Of a DNA stretch of 40,211 nt, positions 1 to 6,027 are shown in pieces. The notes below the pieces were generated by a model that ran no database searches, was not told where the DNA came from, and was given only the letters and a program-made list of their open reading frames with translations. The DNA is taken from positions 1 to 40,211 of the IMG/VR virus record IMGVR_UViG_3300025317_000001. One strand, 5' to 3'. The stretch comes from a virus. Position 1 is the stretch's first letter, and every line of letters starts with the position of its first letter. The position numbers and the translations under genes were made by a program.

Positions 1-127
1 AATTCCAACCATCTTTATAATGTTTTAATTTCTTACTTCCGCAGTCGCATTTTTCTGGCATACCAGAGCCGAAAGTTCCAAGAGCTATGTTCATTTCAGC
101 CCCGCAATCTTCACATTTTAACACAGA
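1..127. repeat. Terminal direct repeat, left copy (assembly overlap)
   Basis: The first 127 bases are identical to bases 40085-40211. An exact repeat of this size at both ends of a contig is what a de Bruijn assembler leaves on a circular or circularly permuted molecule. The unit genome is therefore about 40,084 bp. A gene reads through the join without interruption, which supports closure. A true packaged terminal repeat of 127 bp is possible but less likely. Confidence 0.9.
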
Positions 128-130
128 CAT
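1..130 (-). CDS. Small Cys-rich (zinc-ribbon-like) protein, 5' part; continues across the genome join
   Basis: An ATG at 130-128 opens a minus-strand frame that runs off base 1 and continues at 40084, where it stops (TGA, 40067-40065). The complete product is 49 aa. It carries CEDC at residues 6-9 and CDC at 28-30, a spacing that suggests a small zinc ribbon. No function can be assigned. It follows the 153-aa Cys-rich gene at 139-600 and overlaps the next gene (39824-40084) in another frame. Confidence 0.6.
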   Translation of the reverse strand, partial: MSVLKCEDCGAEMNIALGTFGSGMPEKCDCGSKKLKHYKDGWN

Positions 131-138
131 TATAAAGC

Positions 139-600
139 TCATAATAATTTAATCTTATTTCTTACTATATCTAAGGCTGAATTGAATCCTTCGCATTTAT
201 AACATAAACCCTCTTCACCTGAATCACCACAATTTTCTCTCTTCCCTGGGAGACTTTTCAGCAAGAGCTTCTTTTGAGTAGAGAGGGCGGAGGAGATGAA
301 TTGTTTTATTTCATTATACTTATTTTCTGGCATATAAATACCGCCTTTTTTGCCTAAAAACTTCTCATCAAACTCCTCCTCCACTCTCTCTTGAAAAGAG
401 GGGGTAATAATCCGAATAGCCGTATGGCAAATACAACATATATTACATGATTTGTGGTGAGAAAAACAGTGTTCACATTTCTTTATAGCCCTCTCTTGCC
501 AGTGTTTTTCACATATAGGCACAGTGGAACCTGAAGGCACATTGAGGTATTTTTCAGGTGAGCAAGTAGCACATTCCTTTTTAAGGTTTAATTTTTCCAT
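139..600 (-). CDS. Hypothetical Cys-rich protein (153 aa)
   Basis: Unrecognised protein. The N-terminal half is rich in Cys and His: CATC, then CEKH, CEHC and CNICCICH in the first ~60 residues. Two more Cys lie near the C-terminus (CYKCEG), so it probably binds zinc. The middle (EEFDEKFLG then KQFISSALS) is helical. An in-frame ATG at 612 exists, but the ATG at 600 overlaps the stop of the upstream 47-aa gene (ATGATG with TGA inside), so translational coupling makes 600 the likelier start. Confidence 0.6.
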   Translation of the reverse strand: MEKLNLKKECATCSPEKYLNVPSGSTVPICEKHWQERAIKKCEHCFSHHKSCNICCICHTAIRIITPSFQERVEEEFDEKFLGKKGGIYMPENKYNEIKQFISSALSTQKKLLLKSLPGKRENCGDSGEEGLCYKCEGFNSALDIVRNKIKLL

Positions 601-743
601 CATAGATTCCATAAATATTTAAGGTCATTAAAGTTTTTCCAAGCAATACAATTGATACATAAAGGGCTGTAATTTATACAAGGTTTACCAAAGCCTTTCT
701 TGCTCATCATTTCTTTTTCAAGTTGTTTAAATAGTTTTTCCAT
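600..743 (-). CDS. Small hypothetical protein with Cys pair (47 aa)
   Basis: ATG at 743, TGA at 602-600. The product begins MEKLFKQLEKEMM and has PCINYSPLCINC, three closely spaced Cys that could hold a metal. Its stop overlaps the start of the 153-aa gene, so it belongs to the same operon. Function unknown. Confidence 0.5.
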   Translation of the reverse strand: MEKLFKQLEKEMMSKKGFGKPCINYSPLCINCIAWKNFNDLKYLWNL

Positions 744-753
744 TAGTTATTGA

Positions 754-855
754 TTAGGGCAAATATTCAGCTAATAAAATTCCTACTAAAATTGGTATGC
801 CATAAAATATTATAGTTTCTATTATTTTCTTTGTTCTTGGTTTAGATGGTTTCAT
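754..855 (-). CDS. Single-span membrane peptide (33 aa)
   Basis: The ATG at 855 directly abuts the stop of the upstream 39-aa gene (TAA ATG). The product has a basic start (KPSKPRTKK) followed by one hydrophobic helix (about residues 11-30) and ends EYLP. This suggests a small inner-membrane peptide with positive-inside topology. Function unknown. The clean spacing to its neighbour is the main support for it being real. Confidence 0.5.
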   Translation of the reverse strand: MKPSKPRTKKIIETIIFYGIPILVGILLAEYLP

Positions 856-975
856 TTATAGAGTGTTACAATTTATTATTTTATCAACAATAGATAGTAG
901 TGCATATCCAAAAATAATCGCTGATATACCAATGATTAAACTAATAATTGTTTTTAATATCCAATCTTTATTCAT
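856..975 (-). CDS. Single-span membrane peptide (39 aa)
   Basis: ATG at 975, TAA at 858-856, immediately followed by the ATG of the 33-aa membrane peptide. One hydrophobic segment (about residues 6-29). Two tiny membrane peptides in tandem in the early region are typical of phage host-takeover or exclusion cassettes, but no function can be named. Confidence 0.5.
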   Translation of the reverse strand: MNKDWILKTIISLIIGISAIIFGYALLSIVDKIINCNTL

Positions 976-1024
976 TTCCTTTATATATACTGTTTAATTG
1001 ATAATGTATCCGATGGCAAAGGAC

Positions 1025-1118
1025 GGAGCGGGGAAAAAGGGTGGATTCGAACCACGACTCCCAAGCCTATACTCGCTTAAAAGTTCTCCCTTGTATATGT
1101 CCGTATTTCCCCCGTTCC
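1025..1118 (-). ncRNA. tRNA-like structured element (T-arm plus long closing stem), not a canonical tRNA
   Basis: The gap 976-1153 has no supported gene. On the minus strand it contains a perfect T-arm: a 4-bp stem GTGG/CCAC (1052-1055 with 1041-1044) around a 7-nt loop TTCGAAT. The whole is closed by a 13-position stem between 1106-1118 and 1025-1037 with one mismatch. A second hairpin, TATAC/GTATA, pairs 1068-1072 with 1093-1097. A canonical D-arm, a 7-nt anticodon loop and a 7-bp acceptor cannot be drawn, and no CCA is encoded. It is either a degraded tRNA or a tRNA-mimic RNA. Confidence 0.45.
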
Positions 1119-1153
1119 ACCCCTTGCCTATTTTAATGATGGTTTTTGCATGG

Positions 1154-1267
1154 TTATATTTTATCAAAATAATAATTTTGAGTGGCTTCTTTTAATTTAT
1201 ACCATTCCTCAAACCATTCTTTTGAAGCTGGCTTTTCCATCATTTTTTTTAAATCTTGTATATTCAT
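1154..1267 (-). CDS. Small hypothetical protein (37 aa)
   Basis: ATG at 1267, TAA at 1156-1154. Product MNIQDLKKMMEKPA, then KEWFEEWYKLKEA: a charged, probably helical microprotein with three Trp/Tyr-rich turns. It sits between the 43-aa Cys protein and the tRNA-like element. Function unknown. Confidence 0.4.
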   Translation of the reverse strand: MNIQDLKKMMEKPASKEWFEEWYKLKEATQNYYFDKI

Positions 1268-1276
1268 ATATTTATT

Positions 1277-1408
1277 TTATCCATTTATATCATCATTACA
1301 TACATTACACAACGACCATCCATAAATCTTATCTGTTGATTCATCAACTGTTGTATGGGCAATTCCCCTTTTTGATCCACACCTTTCACAAATAATTTTA
1401 TCTTTCAT
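1277..1408 (-). CDS. Zinc-ribbon-like microprotein (43 aa)
   Basis: ATG at 1408, TAA at 1279-1277. CERC at residues 7-10 and CNVC at 34-37 give the classic two-knuckle pattern of a single zinc ribbon. The gene overlaps the stop of the 103-aa gene by 11 nt, as its neighbours do. It may bind a host protein or nucleic acid; this is inference. Confidence 0.5.
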   Translation of the reverse strand: MKDKIICERCGSKRGIAHTTVDESTDKIYGWSLCNVCNDDING

Positions 1409-1709
1409 ATTTTTTTTGTTTATATTTTTCAGGTAAATTATTAATTTGATTATCAATCCTATTCATATTTTCCCCAAACTCAATATAGCAATCTCTGCAA
1501 ATTTCACTATTTTTATATGCTTCTTGGGTAAGTTGCCATGTACTTCTAGGGGTTATAAATCGTTTATTTGCGATGTGAAGCAATATATCACATCGTTTAC
1601 ATTTCTTATGTTTATGGGTTATTTGGTGACAATAAAAACATTTCACTATTTCCTCTGTTAGAATTCGCGTTCCCTTTGCTGTGTTTATTATTGCCTCCAA
1701 GTCTGTCAT
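1398..1709 (-). CDS. Hypothetical Cys-rich protein (103 aa)
   Basis: Unrecognised. CFYC (residues 24-27), CKRC (37-40) and CRDC (72-75) are visible. The first two pairs would form one zinc site, and the last pair with nearby residues may form another. The ATG at 1709 overlaps the stop of the upstream ribbon-helix-helix gene (ATGA), so the two are probably translated together. Confidence 0.6.
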   Translation of the reverse strand: MTDLEAIINTAKGTRILTEEIVKCFYCHQITHKHKKCKRCDILLHIANKRFITPRSTWQLTQEAYKNSEICRDCYIEFGENMNRIDNQINNLPEKYKQKKYER

Positions 1710-1837
1710 TCTATTTTTTTGTCAATTAAATCTCTGATAATTCTTGCATGAGAGCGTTTGGTTTCTTTTTTCTTCTTTTGAAGAAATTCCATTTGCGGGG
1801 GTTCGAGGGAAATAATTATTCTTATCATTTTTTTCAT
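1706..1837 (-). CDS. Ribbon-helix-helix DNA-binding protein (43 aa)
   Basis: ATG at 1837, TGA at 1708-1706. The product reads MKKMIRIIISLEPPQMEFL, then KETKRSHARIIRDLIDK. A short beta strand (IRIIISL) is followed by a helix, then the K-x-S-x-x-A-x-x-I-R-x-x-I pattern of Arc/CopG/MetJ-type regulators. Such proteins dimerise and insert the strand pair into the DNA major groove. It is the only clear DNA-binding regulator in the early operon and a candidate for binding one of the palindromes in this genome. A second ATG at 1828 is possible. Confidence 0.6.
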   Translation of the reverse strand: MKKMIRIIISLEPPQMEFLQKKKKETKRSHARIIRDLIDKKIE

Positions 1838-1838
1838 T

Positions 1839-2138
1839 TTAGTATATGCTATACAACCTAGATTTCAAACTGTTTAAAAGTTCCTTACAAGCAAGCGAAT
1901 ATCTCTTTAAAACTATTAATCTTTGGCCTTCCTTAGTTACTTTCCATTGCACTTTCATCTCTGCGACTGATTCACTTTTATCTTTAGTCCCCATAAATTG
2001 AGCTTCTTCTTTCTCTAGCTCGGCGATTTCTACCATCATTTCCGCAAATAAGTGAGACATTTGATCTCTATAATCCTCCAGAGAATCCTTCGATAAATTT
2101 TTCTCTTTTACTGCTGTTATAAGTTCTTTGAGTTGCAT
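1839..2138 (-). CDS. Hypothetical protein next to recombination genes (99 aa)
   Basis: Unrecognised. Strongly charged and probably all-helical, with a coiled-coil stretch (AEMMVEIAELEKEEAQF) and a C-terminal helical part ending LKSRLYSIY. It starts at the TAATG overlap with the SSB-like gene (2138) and so shares its mRNA. Its place beside the SSB-like and ERF genes suggests a role in replication or annealing, but no motif proves this. Confidence 0.55.
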   Translation of the reverse strand: MQLKELITAVKEKNLSKDSLEDYRDQMSHLFAEMMVEIAELEKEEAQFMGTKDKSESVAEMKVQWKVTKEGQRLIVLKRYSLACKELLNSLKSRLYSIY

Positions 2139-2422
2139 TAGAATGGAATTTTATTATTATCAAACATAATTCCCTCACCGATTGTTTTACTTTTAACTTT
2201 TCCGGCTCGTTCTTCTTTTGTTTGACCCTCCACTATGAAATGAGATTTCACCATTTTCCAGCCATTTCCCTCTTTGATATTTATTTTATTGCTTAATTCA
2301 ATTACCTCAAAAGGATATTCTTTAGCTGTAATTTCCTGACCCTCCTTGTTGGTGTATTTTCTTTCCACTACTCTTGTCTTATCTATTTTTGACAAATCTA
2401 TTTTACAAATTATTTTTTCCAT
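2138..2422 (-). CDS. Putative single-stranded-DNA-binding protein (94 aa)
   Basis: The N-terminal region (KIICKIDLSKID, then YPFEVIELSNKI) is beta-rich and the protein is small. It ends DNNKIPF, which matches the acidic-then-IPF/LPF tail by which bacterial SSBs recruit partner enzymes. The gene lies two genes after the ERF annealing protein, a usual place for a phage SSB. No full OB-fold signature can be claimed by eye, so the assignment rests on the tail, size and context. It could instead be an ERF accessory protein. Confidence 0.5.
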   Translation of the reverse strand: MEKIICKIDLSKIDKTRVVERKYTNKEGQEITAKEYPFEVIELSNKINIKEGNGWKMVKSHFIVEGQTKEERAGKVKSKTIGEGIMFDNNKIPF

Positions 2423-2567
2423 AATATTTATTTAATCTTTTAAACGCACGTTTTATTTCTTGTATTGTATATCTTTGATAATCATCGCATTCCTCATAAT
2501 CCTCCGCCTTCATTGTTCCTTCGCATAAATATCTATCTAATATTTCATTGAAGTTTAATCGTTCCAT
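2403..2567 (-). CDS. Small hypothetical protein (54 aa)
   Basis: ATG at 2567 overlapping the ERF stop, TAA at 2405-2403, with 20 nt of overlap into the SSB-like gene. The product is acidic then basic: MERLNFNEILDRYLCEG, then EIKRAFKRLNKYYGKNNL. Overlaps on both sides argue that it is translated within the operon. No recognisable domain. Confidence 0.5.
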   Translation of the reverse strand: MERLNFNEILDRYLCEGTMKAEDYEECDDYQRYTIQEIKRAFKRLNKYYGKNNL

Positions 2568-2968
2568 TAGAAATCTAATTCATCTTCTAAGTGTTTTGCA
2601 ATTTTCGGCTTCTTTTCACTAGCGACATTTCCATCATCATCATCATCCTCAAGACCAAGGAGTGTTACCAACGAATAACGCCGGTTATAGGTATTACAAG
2701 AACCCAATTTTTGAGCTGTGCTTATTTCTACATAAGGCATAAAACATGAAACCTCCGAATCATCCTCGGTATCAATAAGTTGGGTTCTCAATCCCTCTTT
2801 TTCTGGGGTTTGGAGAATCAAGATTCCTAAATCATTAAGAGGTTTTCTAACCTTGCTCAAAACTTCATTGACTGTTGAATACGAAGATTTAAAATGGGGA
2901 TTAATGCCATCTTTTGTGATGGTTATATTCTCCATTTGAAATTCTAATAATTTTTTTCTTATAGCCAT
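2567..2968 (-). CDS. erf: ERF-family single-strand annealing protein
   Basis: Promotes annealing of complementary single strands in phage recombination and in circularisation of permuted DNA. The ERF signature is clear: FKSSYSTVNEVLSKVRKPL (residues 26-44) and AQKLGSCNTYNRRYSL (85-100), followed by an acidic LEDDDDDG run. The product is 133 aa, shorter than P22 Erf (~200 aa). It ends EDELDF, an acidic-hydrophobic tail like that of the SSB-like neighbour. The best sigma70 promoter on the minus strand (3006-3033) lies 37 nt upstream, so this gene begins a transcription unit with the 54-aa, SSB-like and 99-aa genes. Confidence 0.85.
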   Translation of the reverse strand: MAIRKKLLEFQMENITITKDGINPHFKSSYSTVNEVLSKVRKPLNDLGILILQTPEKEGLRTQLIDTEDDSEVSCFMPYVEISTAQKLGSCNTYNRRYSLVTLLGLEDDDDDGNVASEKKPKIAKHLEDELDF

Positions 2969-3005
2969 AATTGTTTGTTTCTAATTAATAATCTTCGACA
3001 TTCCT

Positions 3006-3033
3006 AGTATATCAGTTAGGGTATATATGTCAA
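3006..3033 (-). promoter_or_regulatory. Consensus sigma70 promoter for the erf operon
   Basis: On the minus strand TTGACA (3033-3028) is followed after 16 nt by TATACT (3011-3006). Start of transcription would fall around 2999, about 30 nt before the erf ATG at 2968. This is one of only two promoters in the window with a perfect -35 hexamer. Confidence 0.75.
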
Positions 3034-3210
3034 TTAAAGGTGTGGATAACTTTTATCTAAATAAAAAATAATATCTCCCACCAAATATCTTATATCATCA
3101 TCATTCATCCTATGAAGTATTTGCATTCCTGGTGGCTCTTCTTTGGCGCTCCGATCATAAATAAATTGCTTTATACGATTATATAGTTTTATCTCCTCAG
3201 ATTCTTTCAT
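3034..3210 (-). CDS. Small hypothetical protein (58 aa)
   Basis: ATG at 3210, three bases after the homing endonuclease stop; TAA at 3036-3034, which abuts the erf -35 box. Helical, mixed charge (MKESEEIKLYNRIKQFIYD, then DDDIRYLVGDIIFYLDK). Unrecognised. Confidence 0.5.
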   Translation of the reverse strand: MKESEEIKLYNRIKQFIYDRSAKEEPPGMQILHRMNDDDIRYLVGDIIFYLDKSYPHL

Positions 3211-3213
3211 TTT

Positions 3214-3636
3214 CTATATTTGCATCCTAAATATTAATGCTTCTGGGTATGTCTTAAATGATTTATCTATACCCTTATGAATAACCCTAAAAGTTCCACC
3301 CCCTCGTTTAAATATACATAATTTAAATGGTCTATCTACATTCTTCCCATTTTCTGATTTAGTAACCAATCTTAAATTATCCAATCGATTATTGAGGGGA
3401 TTTCTATCAATATGGTCTACACACAATCCTTTTGACTTGTAATCTGGGTCAATGAAAGTCTCAACCAATAATTGATGTAAATATCTTGTTTTTTTATTTA
3501 AGTTTAGGATATGATAGCCCTTTACACTAATTGTTGGTTTGAGGAATCTTCTCTTAGCTATCGAATAAACTTCGCCATTGCGATTTATTGAATATTCCTC
3601 ATTATAGTGTGCGACATTAATCAACCTTGTTTTCAT
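3214..3636 (-). CDS. Free-standing HNH homing endonuclease (NUMOD4/HNH type)
   Basis: 140 aa. The N-terminal part (NEEYSINRNGEVYSI) is the NUMOD4-type module that often precedes phage HNH enzymes. The HNH core is HQLLVETFI, then CVDHIDRNPLNNRLDNLRLV with the catalytic His and the N-x-x-x-N-L-R-x-V strand-helix. The end (GGGTFRVIHKGIDKSFKT) resembles an AP2-like DNA-binding unit. These enzymes nick or cut DNA to spread their own gene. It overlaps the last 20 nt of the upstream diphosphohydrolase-like gene, which fits insertion at that gene's 3' end without killing it. No intron signature was identified around it. Confidence 0.85.
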   Translation of the reverse strand: MKTRLINVAHYNEEYSINRNGEVYSIAKRRFLKPTISVKGYHILNLNKKTRYLHQLLVETFIDPDYKSKGLCVDHIDRNPLNNRLDNLRLVTKSENGKNVDRPFKLCIFKRGGGTFRVIHKGIDKSFKTYPEALIFRMQI

Positions 3637-4006
3637 CTTCTAAATCTAATTGTAATTGAGCCAAACTTCTCCAACAAACCTTGGTTAAATGACGTTGTCC
3701 ATCTTCTTTGTCTATCTTATTTTCTGAATGATTTATTAAGTGCCTCATTAGTGCATCTAAGTGGTCTGATGATTTATCTCTAGCCCAATGTAATGGTTCA
3801 CCATTGTTGTGTTTATCGTTTCCAGCTTTTGATACTTTAGAAATTTCCAAAAGAGCTAGGGGGAAATATTTTAATACCCCTGAATAAATTGGCATATTTT
3901 TACGATTGAATTCCATAAATGGGGCGGCGAGCTGTGCATAGATAACAAATAAACTATGCGAGGGAGTTGGAGCTCCAAGTTTTTTTCTAAAATAGAACCG
4001 CCCCAT
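3617..4006 (-). CDS. dATP/dGTP diphosphohydrolase N-terminal-domain protein (DUF5664-like)
   Basis: 129 aa. The run YSGVLKYFPLALLEISKV, then GNDKHNNGEPLHWAR, DHLDALMRHLI and KVCWRSLAQLQLDLE matches the phage family first named for MazZ-type enzymes that hydrolyse dGTP/dATP to the monophosphate. Conserved His/Glu/Asp (HWARDK, DHLDAL) would bind the metal and phosphates. In Z-genome phages the family feeds 2-aminoadenine synthesis, but no PurZ or DatZ is present here. A role in nucleotide-pool adjustment is therefore more likely. The ATG at 4006 lies ~55 nt after a -10 box. Confidence 0.7.
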   Translation of the reverse strand: MGRFYFRKKLGAPTPSHSLFVIYAQLAAPFMEFNRKNMPIYSGVLKYFPLALLEISKVSKAGNDKHNNGEPLHWARDKSSDHLDALMRHLINHSENKIDKEDGQRHLTKVCWRSLAQLQLDLEDENKVD

Positions 4007-4020
4007 TTATATAATCCAAG

Positions 4021-4067
4021 GGTTTGTGATCGACCACAACCCTCACCCCCCCAACAATCTAATTATA
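4021..4067 (-). promoter_or_regulatory. Putative promoter (-10) and dyad ahead of the diphosphohydrolase gene
   Basis: TATAAT on the minus strand at 4067-4062 with no clear -35. Between it and the start codon at 4006 lies an imperfect dyad, GGTTTGTG at 4021-4028 with CACAACC at 4035-4041, which could be an operator or a leader hairpin. Confidence 0.35.
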
Positions 4068-4091
4068 ACCTTTTTAAATTTTAAAAGAATA

Positions 4092-4178
4092 CTAACTGTG
4101 GAAAACTTTATCACATTCTGGGCACTTATATCCATTAAAGACTTTCAGCTTAATCCTGCATTCACATTGTTTTTTCAT
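4092..4178 (-). CDS. Zinc-knuckle microprotein (28 aa)
   Basis: ATG at 4178, TAG at 4094-4092, ATGA overlap with the preceding 52-aa gene. CEC at residues 5-7 and CPEC at 19-22, then KVFHS, make a minimal zinc-binding unit. Too short for a functional assignment. Confidence 0.4.
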   Translation of the reverse strand: MKKQCECRIKLKVFNGYKCPECDKVFHS

Positions 4179-4333
4179 AGTTTTTTAGCTTCTTCGTGAA
4201 AATATTTATAATAATTTAAAAATTTATCTTTATCATTTGCCCATCTAGAAATTCTAGCAGAAATTAAGGCTAATTCCAAATAATACCTTTTAAGGTTTAG
4301 GTTTTCCTTTTTTTCTTGTATATTCCTGAACAT
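4175..4333 (-). CDS. Small hypothetical protein after the helicase (52 aa)
   Basis: ATG at 4333, just after the helicase stop at 4339; TGA at 4177-4175. Basic, helical (MFRNIQEKKENLNLKRYY, then RWANDKDKFLNYY). By position it may assist the helicase, as short partner proteins do in other phages; this is a guess from context. Confidence 0.45.
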   Translation of the reverse strand: MFRNIQEKKENLNLKRYYLELALISARISRWANDKDKFLNYYKYFHEEAKKL

Positions 4334-4338
4334 TTATT

Positions 4339-5241
4339 TTAAATATGATTGTAAAATTCTTCATTTTTACCTATTTCCCATGCTTGTTCTAAAAATTTTC
4401 CATTATCATAAATCATTTTAATATTTCCCGTTTTACCACTTCGCCTATTAGCTTGAACTGAAACATTTACGTTATTGGTTATAACCATTTCACCATTTTC
4501 TCTTTTAGATTCTCTCCAAAGAAGTATTACAGTATCAGCTTCTTGGCCTATTGATGAAGAACCTTTTAAATCCTCGAGTGTTGGTTGAGCATCCATTCTT
4601 GTTTTTACTAAATGGCAAATTAAAAATATCACAATATTCCATTTTTTCGCAATTTGTTTTAACTCTCGCATTACTTGACCGACCCGCAGGGAATGATTAT
4701 CTCCATTCATTGGAACAATGAAATCAAGTTGGTCAATAAAAACTATCCTAGTATTATATTTAGCGATAGATTCCACTATTCTATCTTCTAACCACTGCGT
4801 AGCACTGCCTTTTAAATTATCCGGGGTATATCCATGCGGGGGCTCTTGTTTTCGTTCAAGATATTTCCTAATAAGTTCCTCAGCACTTTCTTCAAATGGA
4901 AACCAGAGGGGTTGATATTCTTTTAAACGAGTTGTTAGATCCATCAAGAATGAAGTTTTACCGCTCTTAGTTAAAGCAGATACTACCACTAATTGTTGGG
5001 GTCTAAAACCAGTTAATAGTTTATCTAATCCATTCCAGCCAGTATTAATAATAAATTCATCTTTTTGATTTTTTATTCTTTCCGCTATTTCCTCAAAAGA
5101 AATAACTTTATCTTCCCCAGAATAAACCTTAGCTATATCTTTTAATCTATTTAAACTTTCGGCTAATACAAAACCCTTTTGGGATTCTTTTAATTCCACT
5201 TCAAGTCGTTTTATCTTTTCTTCTATCTCAAAATAATCCAT
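4339..5241 (-). CDS. dnaB: Replicative DnaB-type helicase (RecA-like SF4 core)
   Basis: 300 aa ATPase that would unwind DNA at the phage fork. Walker A is at residues 89-97 (ALTKSGKTS) and Walker B at 166-171 (IVFIDQ). DnaB motif H4 is visible in GSSSIGQEAD (227-236), and the arginine-finger region in QANRRSGKTG (263-272). The usual DnaB N-terminal collar domain is replaced by ~60 helical residues, so it is shorter than cellular DnaB (~450-470 aa). It starts at a TAATG overlap with the initiator gene, the usual phage O-P-like pair. It may instead act as a helicase loader/ATPase, but the DnaB core motifs favour helicase. Confidence 0.85.
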   Translation of the reverse strand: MDYFEIEEKIKRLEVELKESQKGFVLAESLNRLKDIAKVYSGEDKVISFEEIAERIKNQKDEFIINTGWNGLDKLLTGFRPQQLVVVSALTKSGKTSFLMDLTTRLKEYQPLWFPFEESAEELIRKYLERKQEPPHGYTPDNLKGSATQWLEDRIVESIAKYNTRIVFIDQLDFIVPMNGDNHSLRVGQVMRELKQIAKKWNIVIFLICHLVKTRMDAQPTLEDLKGSSSIGQEADTVILLWRESKRENGEMVITNNVNVSVQANRRSGKTGNIKMIYDNGKFLEQAWEIGKNEEFYNHI

Positions 5242-6023
5242 TAGTTTTTTATTTTAAATTCATTGATATTATTCGACCCCAGTGCCCAATTAAGTTTAAC
5301 CTTATGTTTATCTTCAATTTTGGGATTTGCAAACCAATCCTTAAATATGGCTTTTATACCCAGTGGTGTCAGTTTATGATTTTTAATGGCATTTAAGATA
5401 ATGAAATAACTTCTAGGGGTGATAATGGGTTTTCCTGTATGATTTGAAGCTAATTTATCAAATAAAGTGGCTAGTTCGATCATTTCCCTTCTTTTATTGG
5501 CTTTCTGTGGTTCTTTCTCATATTCCCCCGTTATAATATCGATTGTTTTCATTTTCTTATTATTAACTATTACAGGCACGGCGCCAGCCGTGATGGTATT
5601 GTTACTATTATTACTATTACTATTACTATTACTATTACTATTAGAGTAGTTCGAGGGATATACATAGGGTATAGATAGGGTATCTAAAATATGTTGGGGT
5701 ATTGACCTTAAAATACTATTTATACCTTGAGTTATCTTAGGACTTCCCACATCTTGGTGTTTTACAAAATTAGCAATTATTATCCACCCATTAAGAAATT
5801 CCACCCTTTGGTCTTTTTTGAATCTATTGAGGATATTTTCAATCATTTGTTTTTCAATGCCAGTTTCAATGGACATAATTTTGATTGGTAGTTCATAAAT
5901 ACCAGCAATGTTAGTTCTTTCATTGGTTAAAATATAGAGGAATAATAATTTTTCTATTGGGTCTAATTCTGAAACCCAACTATCACTCCAAATTTTTGTA
6001 TTTATATATCTTTGCTTAGCCAT
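5241..6023 (-). CDS. Replication initiator / replisome organiser
   Basis: 260 aa. The N-terminal ~110 residues (MAKQRYINTKIWSDSWVSEL, then EKLLFLYILTN and NIAGIYELP) match the winged-helix N-terminal domain of phage replisome organisers. A Ser-Asn repeat (about residues 125-140) follows, then a helical C-terminal domain (SYFIILNAIKNHKL, then KAIFKDWFANPKI) that probably contacts the helicase. It lies directly before the helicase gene with TAATG coupling. Initiators of this layout often bind an origin within their own gene, and the hexamer repeat at 5604-5642 lies exactly in the linker. The ATG at 6023 is preceded by A-rich sequence and no Shine-Dalgarno. Confidence 0.75.
   Translation of the reverse strand: MAKQRYINTKIWSDSWVSELDPIEKLLFLYILTNERTNIAGIYELPIKIMSIETGIEKQMIENILNRFKKDQRVEFLNGWIIIANFVKHQDVGSPKITQGINSILRSIPQHILDTLSIPYVYPSNYSNSNSNSNSNSNNSNNTITAGAVPVIVNNKKMKTIDIITGEYEKEPQKANKRREMIELATLFDKLASNHTGKPIITPRSYFIILNAIKNHKLTPLGIKAIFKDWFANPKIEDKHKVKLNWALGSNNINEFKIKN
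5604..5642. repeat. ACTATT hexanucleotide repeat inside the initiator gene (possible origin)
   Basis: Six copies of ACTATT (plus strand), five of them contiguous, with one ATT interruption. They encode the Ser-Asn linker on the minus strand. AT-rich tandem repeats inside an initiator gene are seen at lambdoid origins (iterons in O). Simple slippage expansion of a linker is the alternative. Confidence 0.5.
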
Positions 6024-6027
6024 TTTT

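Noticed and set aside
1025-1118. Calling the T-arm region a normal tRNA gene
   Set aside because: The acceptor stem is too long, no D-arm or 7-nt anticodon loop can be drawn and no CCA is encoded; kept only as a tRNA-like element.
998-1395. Plus-strand frames across the tRNA-like element and the small minus-strand genes
   Set aside because: They run antisense to better supported minus-strand genes with coupled starts and Cys motifs.
3617-4006. 2-aminoadenine (Z) genome
   Set aside because: Only the MazZ-family protein is present; PurZ, DatZ and a matching polymerase are missing from a complete genome.
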